A stretch of 55,788 nucleotides of DNA. Source: JACOZG01 sp964564105. Lineage in GTDB: Bacteria; Patescibacteriota; Minisyncoccia; Phycocordibacterales; JACOZG01. Shown piece after piece: positions 50,172-55,788 of the stretch; position 1 is the stretch's first letter, and each line of letters begins with the position of its first letter. A model generated the notes under the pieces. It was not told the origin of the DNA. It saw only the letters and a program-made list of their open reading frames with translations, and did not search any database. The DNA is taken from positions 1-55,788 of the forward strand of contig CAZLZS010000004.1 of the NCBI GenBank assembly GCA_964564105.1. The letters are read 5' to 3'. The position numbers were made by a program, and so were the translations under genes.

Positions 50172-50192
50172 AATCGACCCCGAGGGTTCATT
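50172..50192. repeat. REP-like hairpin 3, after the transposase gene
   Basis: AATCGACCC-CGA-GGGTTCATT: same family with one mismatch and one wobble, so an older or decaying copy. Confidence 0.75.
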
Positions 50193-50202
50193 ACCATCAC
50201 CA

Positions 50203-50240
50203 TCAAATCCCGCGTGATCGGCGCCGAGAAAGATTTTCAT
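50203..50240 (-). pseudogene. 38-bp direct repeat, copy B: orphan 5' end of rpiB
   Basis: Reads ATG and eleven codons identical in protein to the start of rpiB (MKIFLGADHAGF), then diverges into the region next to hairpin 3. All three base changes are silent, which suggests it was once a coding copy before being cut off. Confidence 0.8.
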
Positions 50241-51001
50241 GGCGATAATCGTTCGCCCGCCTGAAATACCCTCAATCCTTCGCAACTAGTACCAGTGATG
50301 TGCCGCGAGATCTCAAAAGAATTGCCGGTGCTATCCACGCACCAGAAATTATTTGAAGTTACCGGACACAACAAACCAACCGGCCGGCCGCGCGGCAATT
50401 CCACTGACACAGCCCAACTATCGGGAGTGGCATAACAAGTTTGAGAGGAACTATTGGTTCTAACCGCGGACAAAAGAGGTCCTAACCCAGGATTAAAGGA
50501 AGTGAAAATGGAACTCGCGGCGGCGCAGTTGCCAGCCACGGATAGGCCATAGCCGCGATCGGGATTGAAATATAACTCCGCCTCGGCCCGCATAGCTGCG
50601 GTGTTTGCGAGAGTACTGGCTCTGGATGACTTTAATCTGGCTGTACCTGAATTTAATAAAATTAAAAACAAGAGTAAAAACCCGATTAACCCAACGGCTA
50701 AAAAAATAAACCTTTTTGCGCCGAAACGTTTCCGGAAACCGACAAACAAAGAATAAGCGAGGCCAAGCAAAACAATAACAAGGACAAATTCCGGAGAAAT
50801 CTCATCGCCGAGAAAATTATCAAGGGAATAAAGCAAGGGATAATCAGCCATCTCGCCGGCGTACCAAATACAATTCAACAATTTTCCGTACAGAAAAGGA
50901 AAGACCGACAAAACCAGAACCAATACTAAAATTGACCACCGCCAGCCGATTTTGACAAGCGATTTTGGCTTAACCGGCGCTTGGGAAAATAATTCTTCCA
51001 T
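50237..51001 (-). CDS. Multi-pass membrane protein with pilin-like C-terminal domain
   Basis: 254 residues: three or four hydrophobic helices (about 20-42, 68-88, 96-118), then an outer domain with ANTAAMRAEAELYF followed by paired Cys (GNCAAA, SQTCYATPDSW, LLCPV, WCVDSTG). The AMRAEAELYF helix and the C-terminal Cys pairs resemble CPR type IV pilin-like domains, here on a multi-pass anchor. TATAAT lies six bases before the ATG. Substrate or partner unknown. Confidence 0.6.
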   Translation of the reverse strand: MEELFSQAPVKPKSLVKIGWRWSILVLVLVLSVFPFLYGKLLNCIWYAGEMADYPLLYSLDNFLGDEISPEFVLVIVLLGLAYSLFVGFRKRFGAKRFIFLAVGLIGFLLLFLILLNSGTARLKSSRASTLANTAAMRAEAELYFNPDRGYGLSVAGNCAAASSIFTSFNPGLGPLLSAVRTNSSSQTCYATPDSWAVSVELPRGRPVGLLCPVTSNNFWCVDSTGNSFEISRHITGTSCEGLRVFQAGERLSP

Positions 51002-51088
51002 AAATCAATTATACCATATCCCAATTCTCAAACTGTGTTGAGGATTTCTGAAATCCACAAAATGTGTTTGTGGTATAATTTTTACGAC

Positions 51089-52111
51089 TTAATGCTGACC
51101 CGCCTTGATAACATGATCAACAAGGGTATGAGTGTATCCCATCTCGTTATCGTACCAAGCCATCACTTTGACCAGATTGCCGCCGACGACTTTGGTCAAG
51201 GCGAGATCGACGATCGAAGCGTAGGGACTGCCGACAATATCGGAGGAAACCAGCGGTTCTTCGGTCACTGAAAAAATATCCTGCCAACGCGGTCGGACGG
51301 CGGCTTGTTTCAATAGCCGGTTTATTTCTTCCACCGTGGTGGACCGTCGAGCAAGAAAAGTAATATCGGCGATGGATCCGGCTAAAACCGGCACGCGCAC
51401 GGCAATACCGTCAAATTTGCCTTCAAGCGCCGTGATCGCCTCGGTCACCGCGCTCGCCGCGCCAGTGGTGGACGGCACGATGTTCGCCGCCGCGGCCCGG
51501 CCGCGGCGGAAGTCGCGGGTGTCCGGCGCGTCCACCAGTTTTTGCGTCGCGGTGTAACCATGCACCGTGTTTAAAATCGCTTTCTCAATTCCGATTGTCT
51601 CGTGCAAAATTTGCAAAACTGGACTGGCCGAATTAGTGGTACAAGAAGCGTTAGAAGTAATTTGACAAGTCGCCAGTTTCTCTTCGTTAATACCCATTAA
51701 GACTGTAGCTCCTGGAATGCCCGGCACCGGCTCGCCCTTCACCGGCGCCGAGATCACCACCTTGCGCGCGCCGGCGTCAATATGCGCCTTGGCCGCGGCA
51801 TAATTTTCAAATTGACCGGTGGCTTCCACCACCACATCAATCGCCAAATCATGCCAGGGCAATTTAGTCGGCTCTTTCTCCTGCAAAAAAATTATCGCCT
51901 GACCCCCAACAATGAGTTTATCGTTTTTAACTTCAATTGCGAACCCAGACCGGCCGTAGGCACTGTCATATTTCAGCAGATAAGCCAGATTATTTATATC
52001 GCCCAAATCATTGACCGCCGCCAGCTGAATTTCTGGACGTTTGGCGGCCAGCTTAAAAAATGCCCGCCCAATCCGGCCCAAACCATTGATCGCCACCCGC
52101 ACCTTTTTCAT
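51089..52111 (-). CDS. gap: Glyceraldehyde-3-phosphate dehydrogenase
   Basis: 340 residues. The Rossmann motif NGLGRIGRAFFK at the N-terminus, the catalytic Cys in SNASCTTNS (about residue 157), and WYDNEMGY near the C-terminus are all intact. It oxidises glyceraldehyde 3-phosphate with phosphate and NAD(P). TATAAT with an upstream TG (52119-52124) lies seven bases before the ATG, so leaderless. Confidence 0.96.
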   Translation of the reverse strand: MKKVRVAINGLGRIGRAFFKLAAKRPEIQLAAVNDLGDINNLAYLLKYDSAYGRSGFAIEVKNDKLIVGGQAIIFLQEKEPTKLPWHDLAIDVVVEATGQFENYAAAKAHIDAGARKVVISAPVKGEPVPGIPGATVLMGINEEKLATCQITSNASCTTNSASPVLQILHETIGIEKAILNTVHGYTATQKLVDAPDTRDFRRGRAAAANIVPSTTGAASAVTEAITALEGKFDGIAVRVPVLAGSIADITFLARRSTTVEEINRLLKQAAVRPRWQDIFSVTEEPLVSSDIVGSPYASIVDLALTKVVGGNLVKVMAWYDNEMGYTHTLVDHVIKAGQH

Positions 52112-52142
52112 CAGCGTTATTATACCACCAACCGGCTGACGA

Positions 52143-52175
52143 CAAAAAGGCCCAAGCGAGCAAGTCGCTTGGGCC
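52143..52175 (-). terminator. Terminator of the 16-codon minigene unit
   Basis: Perfect 11-bp stem GGCCCAAGCGA/TCGCTTGGGCC, loop CTTGC on the minus strand, followed by TTTTTG. Confidence 0.93.
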
Positions 52176-52268
52176 CTACCGCTACCTCATGCCCGACATC
52201 TGGGCTTGAAACTAACGGGTCGGTAAAATGCGAATCCATCTGATCACATCTGCCTGTTTCGCCGAAAA

Positions 52269-52319
52269 TTACCGAATTTGTCCGTTAACTAAAACTTCGG
52301 GCACGAGGGTGTAGATCAT
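52269..52319 (-). CDS. 16-residue minigene with perfect SD
   Basis: MIYTLVPEVLVNGQIR is preceded by AAAGGAGGTG seven bases before the ATG and by a promoter. About 90 bases of non-coding RNA follow before the terminator. It could be a leader peptide, a small regulatory RNA with a short coding head, or a signal peptide precursor. It lies between gap and gatB. Nothing else is evident in this 300-base gap. Confidence 0.6.
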   Translation of the reverse strand: MIYTLVPEVLVNGQIR

Positions 52320-52365
52320 CAGCCACCACCTCCTTTCTGGTACAACAGAACGGTTTCCATTCTCC

Positions 52366-52393
52366 ATTTTATTACTTTCATGACGGCCGTCAA
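52366..52393 (-). promoter_or_regulatory. Promoter of the 16-codon minigene
   Basis: TTGACG (52388-52393), a 16-nt spacer and TAAAAT (52366-52371). Confidence 0.8.
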
Positions 52394-52408
52394 CCGGCTA
52401 TAGACCTC

Positions 52409-53818
52409 TCAACCCAGAATCTCTTCAAACAGACGCGCCAAGACCTGCGGGTTGGCCGACCCTCGACTTAACTTCATCCCCTGGCCAACCAAAAATTGGA
52501 GCGAGGCCTTTTTCCCATTTTGATAATCCGCCACGACTTTAGGATTTTTGCTGACCACTTGATTAATCAGGTCGAGCAAAACCGTTTCGTCGCTTTGCTG
52601 AATCAGATCCTGCTCGATCGCCACTCTCCGGGGACTAGTTTTCAACCCCGCGGCCAAAATATCTTTCGCCGCGCGCGAAGAAATCTCGTTCGCGCCGACC
52701 ATCTGGATTAATTCAGCGAAATGATCGGGTGGTGGCCAAACACCATCGAGACTAGCCAAATCAGACGATAAATAATTAGCGGCTAAACCGACGAGTTCTG
52801 GCTCGATCAATTGTTTAACTGCTTGATCAAAAAAAGTGTGGAACCGGCGATCAGCCACAATAATTTCAATTGCTTCTTTCTTTAAACCAAATTCTCGTTC
52901 GTACCGCGCGCGTTTCTGCCAGGGCAATTCCGGAATCGTCCGTGTCAAGTTTTGCCATTCCGAAATCTTTTCAAGGCACAGAGGTGGCAAATCCGGCTCG
53001 GGAAAATAGCGATAATCATGGGCCGACTCTTTTTCCCGTTGGCTGAAAGTCACCCCTTTTTCCTCATTCCAACCACGCGTCTCTTGCACCACTTCTTCGC
53101 CGCGATCTAACAATGCCCTCTGACGATTAACTTCATGGGCGATCGCCCGCTCGACGGCGCGAAAAGAATTGAGATTCTTAACTTCAACTTTAGTTCCTAA
53201 AGGTTCAACCTTGAGGCCCTGATTTTTAAGGTCGAACCTTGAAATTGAAATGTTTGCCTCCACCCGCATCTCGCCCTTCTCCATATTCGCTTCAGAGACA
53301 TCGAGATAACGCAGAAGGAGTTGGAGTTCACGAGCAAAGTCGCCCGCTTCTTTAGCGCTCCTGATCACCGGCTCAGTGACCAATTCCATAAGCGGCACGC
53401 CGGCGCGGTTAAAATCAACTAAAGCCCAATCGTTTTTGTCATCATGAATCAATCGGGCCGTATCTTCTTCAAGATGCACGCGAGTCAGCGCCACTCCGGC
53501 CAACTCGCCGCCGCTGACCAACGGCAGTTTATACTGACTGATTTGGTAACCCTTGGGCAGATCCGGATAAAAATAATTTTTTCGGTCAAACTCAGTCCAA
53601 GCAGCGATCTCGCCGCCGACGGCAAGCCCTAAACGCAAAACATGTTCCACAGCCTTTTTGTTGATTGTCGGCAGAGTGCCGGGATGACCGAGACAGATTG
53701 GGCAAATATTGACATTCGGCCGGCCTTGGTCCGGGTCATTGGCCGACCGACAAAACATCTTGGTTAACGTCTTCAGTTGAGCATGGATTTCTAAACCAAT
53801 GATCGGTTGATAATTCAC
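52409..53818 (-). CDS. gatB: Aspartyl/glutamyl-tRNA amidotransferase subunit B
   Basis: 469 residues. IGLEIHAQL at the N-terminus, CRSAND and CPICLGHPG (zinc-type Cys), and DFNRAGVPLMELVTEP are GatB signatures; the C-terminal YqeY-like tail ends in LGQG-like VGQGMKLSRGSANPQVL. With GatA and GatC it converts Glu-tRNA-Gln to Gln-tRNA-Gln; those partners are not in this window. GTG start, six bases after TAAGAT, is leaderless. Confidence 0.95.
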   Translation of the reverse strand: MNYQPIIGLEIHAQLKTLTKMFCRSANDPDQGRPNVNICPICLGHPGTLPTINKKAVEHVLRLGLAVGGEIAAWTEFDRKNYFYPDLPKGYQISQYKLPLVSGGELAGVALTRVHLEEDTARLIHDDKNDWALVDFNRAGVPLMELVTEPVIRSAKEAGDFARELQLLLRYLDVSEANMEKGEMRVEANISISRFDLKNQGLKVEPLGTKVEVKNLNSFRAVERAIAHEVNRQRALLDRGEEVVQETRGWNEEKGVTFSQREKESAHDYRYFPEPDLPPLCLEKISEWQNLTRTIPELPWQKRARYEREFGLKKEAIEIIVADRRFHTFFDQAVKQLIEPELVGLAANYLSSDLASLDGVWPPPDHFAELIQMVGANEISSRAAKDILAAGLKTSPRRVAIEQDLIQQSDETVLLDLINQVVSKNPKVVADYQNGKKASLQFLVGQGMKLSRGSANPQVLARLFEEILG

Positions 53819-53871
53819 GGGTTAATCTTAACATAATCGTTTAGCCGACCCGAAATTTTGGGTTAGTTTAA

Positions 53872-53943
53872 TGCGCGTGGCAAGAATCGAACTTACGACC
53901 TCTGTCTTATCAGGACAGCGTTCTACCACTGAACTACACGCGC
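53872..53943 (-). tRNA. tRNA-Ile (GAU)
   Basis: Acceptor stem GCGCGTG/CACGCGC, anticodon stem CTGTC/GACAG with loop CTGATAA (anticodon GAT), T-loop AGTTCGATT. Discriminator A; CCA not encoded. Downstream of 16S rRNA, as tRNA-Ile usually is, but with a protein gene in between and no 23S gene after it. Confidence 0.94.
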
Positions 53944-53964
53944 GAAAATGACGTGTCTACAATA

Positions 53965-54000
53965 ATAAAAGAGCCCGACACGAATGTCGAGCTCGTTAAC
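53965..54000 (-). terminator. Terminator after the small transglycosylase gene
   Basis: GAGCTCGACA-TTCG-TGTCGGGCTC stem (one wobble) followed on the minus strand by TTTTATTATT. Confidence 0.88.
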
Positions 54001-54032
54001 TATCTTCTTTCTTGAATCTGGAAGAAATTATC

Positions 54033-54416
54033 TTATCGTTTTGACCTTTCCGGTTTTAATCTGGCTTTGACCCTCTGCCAATACCTCACTGTTGAACGAG
54101 ACTGCCAGCCCCGCGGCCCGCCATTCCAAATCCGGGCTAAATCTTCGGCGGTCGGTTCACGACCAAGACGCTTTTTCGAACCATAAGTCATAAGGTACCA
54201 CTTACAAATCTTCTTGGATAACTTTCGGTTGCCCGGAAGATCGCGTGCCTGATGATTCGTGCCGTGGGCGCGATTATAATCATCGCACACCGGCTGGCGG
54301 ACCTGCAACAGCCCATAGGCCTTGGCGGTTAAATGCCGATCGCCAATGACCCAATCATTACCACCAGATTCCACAGTCACCAAAACTTCCAACAACGCGA
54401 ACAATCCTTTATTCAT
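54033..54416 (-). CDS. Small lysozyme-like lytic transglycosylase between 16S and tRNA-Ile
   Basis: 127 residues. VTVESGGND carries the catalytic Glu at residue 16, AYGLLQV is the G-L-x-Q motif, and IWNGGPRGW stands for the A-x-N-x-G motif of SLT enzymes. With Glu at 16 there is no room for a signal peptide, so it may be released by lysis, act on import, or be phage-derived. Start ATG 54416 follows ACGGAG. It lies in the rRNA spacer in rRNA orientation and has a terminator. Confidence 0.78.
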   Translation of the reverse strand: MNKGLFALLEVLVTVESGGNDWVIGDRHLTAKAYGLLQVRQPVCDDYNRAHGTNHQARDLPGNRKLSKKICKWYLMTYGSKKRLGREPTAEDLARIWNGGPRGWQSRSTVRYWQRVKARLKPERSKR

Positions 54417-54545
54417 TCAGTTTCTCCGTAAAAAGACCAAAATAACACTTTCTCTTTTGTTCTGTTCCCGACCGGTTTAAGAGACGGCCGCTCTGGATTA
54501 TTGCTCAGGTGATAAATCCATCACCTATCTTCACCGACCAATTTA

Positions 54546-54681
54546 GAGAAATTGGAATAAATCCACGAGCAGCTTCCGCTACCCGTGCCTTGTTACGACT
54601 TAACCCTTGTTACTGAGCTTACCGTCGTCCCCGCCGAGGCGGGACCTTCGGGCATTCCCAGCTCCCTTGGCTTGACGGGCG
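54546..54681 (-). rRNA. rrs: 16S rRNA, 3' exon
   Basis: Minus-strand sequence begins CGCCCGTCAAGCC (E. coli C1400 onward), continues through helix 44, AAGTCGTAACAAGG, and helix 45 CACGGGTAGC-GGAA-GCTGCTCGTG, which pairs along its whole length. The tail then reads GGATTTATTCC instead of GGATCACCTCC. The end coordinate is approximate. Confidence 0.9.
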
Positions 54682-54748
54682 ATTATTTTCGAGAAACTTC
54701 GAATTGATGTTCCCACGTAGCGAGCGGATTTCCCGCACTACGCGAGCT

Positions 54749-55177
54749 CTAGTGCATTTGCCTTTTCAGCTTTACTAAGTGAGCCAGACCAGGTTTGGTA
54801 CAATGCGTACCTTGCTCGATCAATGTTAGCATCTGGCAAAAAATTTCAAAATCTCGTCGCTTAGAAGGAAATCGTAGAGGATTATCTTCAAAGAACGGAA
54901 CTATAATTTTTCGCAAATGATCACGATTGGTCACTTCGAAACGATAACAATGTTGGTGATTCTGCCGATTGTCTTTTTGAAAGTAGACATTTCCGCAACC
55001 AAAATATGATTTCAACTGCTCGAGAATTTCTCTATCTCTTTCAACTAGCTTTAAGTAAAAACGGGGTTCCGCTTTTACCCGGCGTTTGACTGTTTTTGGC
55101 ATACGTTCGTCACGAACATAAACCGTAAAACTGCCTTCGCCATCGACAAGACCAACGATGTAATCTTTTGTAAGCAT
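54749..55177 (-). CDS. LAGLIDADG homing endonuclease in the 16S intron
   Basis: 142 residues with a single LAGLIDADG-type helix, IVGLVDGEGSF, near residue 7, then a beta-rich DNA-binding half (FYLKLVERDREIL, FEVTNRDHLRKI). One motif means it acts as a homodimer. Such enzymes cut intronless 16S alleles to spread the intron and may also help splicing. The ORF lies near the 3' end of the intron, in rRNA sense. Confidence 0.9.
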   Translation of the reverse strand: MLTKDYIVGLVDGEGSFTVYVRDERMPKTVKRRVKAEPRFYLKLVERDREILEQLKSYFGCGNVYFQKDNRQNHQHCYRFEVTNRDHLRKIIVPFFEDNPLRFPSKRRDFEIFCQMLTLIEQGTHCTKPGLAHLVKLKRQMH

Positions 55178-55230
55178 TATGCATTGAGTGAGTCCTTTTT
55201 CGGTTTATATTTTTGAAGTCAAAACCATAC

Positions 55231-55259
55231 TTGACAATAACATCCTACACTTTTATCAT
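55231..55259 (+). promoter_or_regulatory. Antisense promoter within the 16S intron
   Basis: TTGACA (55231-55236), a 17-nt spacer and TATCAT (55254-55259) on the strand opposite the rRNA. Confidence 0.85.
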
Positions 55260-55282
55260 GTAGGGAAGAAAGGAGGTGTTCT

Positions 55283-55363
55283 GTGTCTATACGATCAAGG
55301 ATTATCAGTATTATTTGTCTACTGCTTTGTATCTTGGTCATATTGCTTTCTGCCAAACACTAG
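55283..55363 (+). CDS. 26-residue membrane minigene antisense within the 16S intron
   Basis: GTG start, AAAGGAGGTG seven bases upstream, 26 codons and TAG. The peptide has a basic head (MSIRSR) and one long hydrophobic helix (ISIICLLLCILVILL), ending SAKH. Promoter, SD and terminator surround it tightly, so it is very likely expressed. It resembles in design, though not sequence, the minigenes at 47088-47343. A longer frame in another phase (55188-55415) lacks any start signal and runs through the terminator. Confidence 0.75.
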   Translation: MSIRSRIISIICLLLCILVILLSAKH

Positions 55364-55369
55364 ACCACC

Positions 55370-55398
55370 AGCCGGGGAAATAATCCCGGCTTTTTTCT
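55370..55398 (+). terminator. Terminator of the intron minigene
   Basis: AGCCGGG/CCCGGCT stem with GAAATAAT loop followed by TTTTTTCTTC. Confidence 0.92.
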
Positions 55399-55744
55399 TC
55401 AAAAACATACCCTGAATACTATGACTCAGCTGACTTCTGACGCTGCGTAAGTTTCATTATACCAAACATTTGGTTTGATAACAGCGTCAGATCTCCACAG
55501 GTTAGTTATAAAGCTATTCTCCGCATCCTAAACGTGATTTTATCATAATCTTCATCCCGCTCACCGCCCATCCGGGATTCGATCATCACTCCGCCAACTG
55601 GCGGATATGTTTAGGCTGAGGTTTGCTTCCAGATCCTCCATCCCAACCCTCACGGCCTTGGGATTATCCTTCTGCTACGCTCCGAGACGATCGGAGGCGC
55701 CGATTCTAACGGCGTAGTTTTACAACCTGCTGTGCGCTTTTATT

Positions 55745-55788
55745 GTGAGTACAAGACTTGAGAACGTATTCACCGCGGTATAGCTGAC
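55745..55788 (-). rRNA. rrs: 16S rRNA, 5' exon (partial; continues beyond window)
   Basis: Minus strand reads TACCGCGGTGAATACGTTCT and ends TTGTACTCAC, matching E. coli about 1360-1399. The ACTCAC in place of the usual ACACAC is a change I recall from CPR 16S genes. Confidence 0.9.

Larger units (their letters stand above)
54682..55744 (-). other. Intron in 16S rRNA (1063 nt) with LAGLIDADG gene
   Basis: The two exons join as TTGTACTCAC|CGCCCGTCAAG, so the insertion lies between E. coli positions about 1399 and 1400, in the decoding centre. The class is uncertain: the LAGLIDADG ORF favours group I, but I could not place P, Q, R and S elements with confidence, and exact ends may shift by a few bases. 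The 5' half is rich in hairpins, e.g. GACGCTG/CAGCGTC. Confidence 0.82.

Noticed and set aside
54640..54662. CCCGCC-GGCGGG palindrome in the 16S exon as another inserted repeat
   Set aside because: It lies at the tip of helix 44, which is a hairpin of variable length, so it is expected rRNA structure.
55188..55415. 75-residue plus-strand frame in the 16S intron
   Set aside because: It is in another phase from the SD-led 26-codon frame, starts without any signal before the promoter, and reads through the terminator hairpin.
54682..55744. Group II intron
   Set aside because: The intron does not start with GUGYG or end with a domain V-like hairpin plus AY, and it encodes a LAGLIDADG protein, not a reverse transcriptase.
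1..55788. CRISPR array
   Set aside because: No regularly spaced direct repeats were seen; the repeats present are palindromes or gene fragments.

Overview
The window looks like a chromosomal piece of an uncultivated, genome-reduced bacterium of the Candidate Phyla Radiation (Patescibacteria, probably Parcubacteria-like). The grounds are shortened core proteins (RF1 without its N-terminal domain, short EF-Ts, AlaRS without a C-terminal domain, compact YchF), a 16S rRNA gene interrupted by an intron, CPR-style membrane proteins of unknown function, and a carbon metabolism limited here to lower glycolysis and the non-oxidative pentose phosphate pathway. I could run no database search, so the phylum is an inference.

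Layout. 0-0.65 kb: C-terminal end of a serine recombinase running across a tRNA-Thr gene. 0.6-9 kb: translation genes (tsf, rpsB, prfA, rpmE, rplY), a lytic transglycosylase, oligoendopeptidase, 2-hydroxyacid dehydrogenase and aldolase. 9-14.8 kb: small stand-alone transcription units (sigma region-4-like protein, coiled-coil membrane protein, two histidine-phosphatase-like proteins), a PfkB kinase, ychF and an AbiEii-like toxin-antitoxin pair. 14.8-26.7 kb: a 12-kb array of phosphohistidine swivel-domain proteins, including one of 2249 residues, interleaved with two RelE-type toxin-antitoxin pairs. 26.8-31.5 kb: NYN protein and the infA-rpmJ-rpsM-rpsK-rpsD-rpoA-rplQ-rplM-rpsI operon. 31.5-45.3 kb: surface and membrane proteins, PilM-like ATPase, alaS, mnmA, ZIP transporter, mltG, leuS, a sigma region-4/HARE-HTH regulator and a gene split by an amber codon. 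45.4-49.4 kb: split transketolase, rpe and rpiB, with a nested operon of tiny membrane proteins. 49.4-53.8 kb: REP-type transposase with its hairpins, pilin-like protein, gap, a 16-codon minigene, gatB. 53.9-55.8 kb: tRNA-Ile, a small lytic transglycosylase and the 3' part of 16S rRNA with a LAGLIDADG intron that also carries an antisense minigene.

Two patterns run through the window. First, most housekeeping genes and operon heads have a -10 box only 6-8 nt before the start codon and no Shine-Dalgarno (SD) sequence, so they should make leaderless mRNAs. Second, a separate set of short, mostly unknown genes has TTGACA-type promoters, true leaders with strong SD motifs, and their own intrinsic terminators. 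The visible 16S 3' tail lacks the usual CCUCC, which fits the first pattern and conflicts with the second.

The most unusual system is the swivel-domain array: one ATP-grasp domain, seven intact phosphohistidine domains each behind its own helical domain, and no PEP/pyruvate-binding barrel. It resembles a modular phosphotransfer platform more than a PEP synthase. Each of the two toxin-antitoxin pairs inside it ends exactly at a leftover 3' fragment of a swivel domain.
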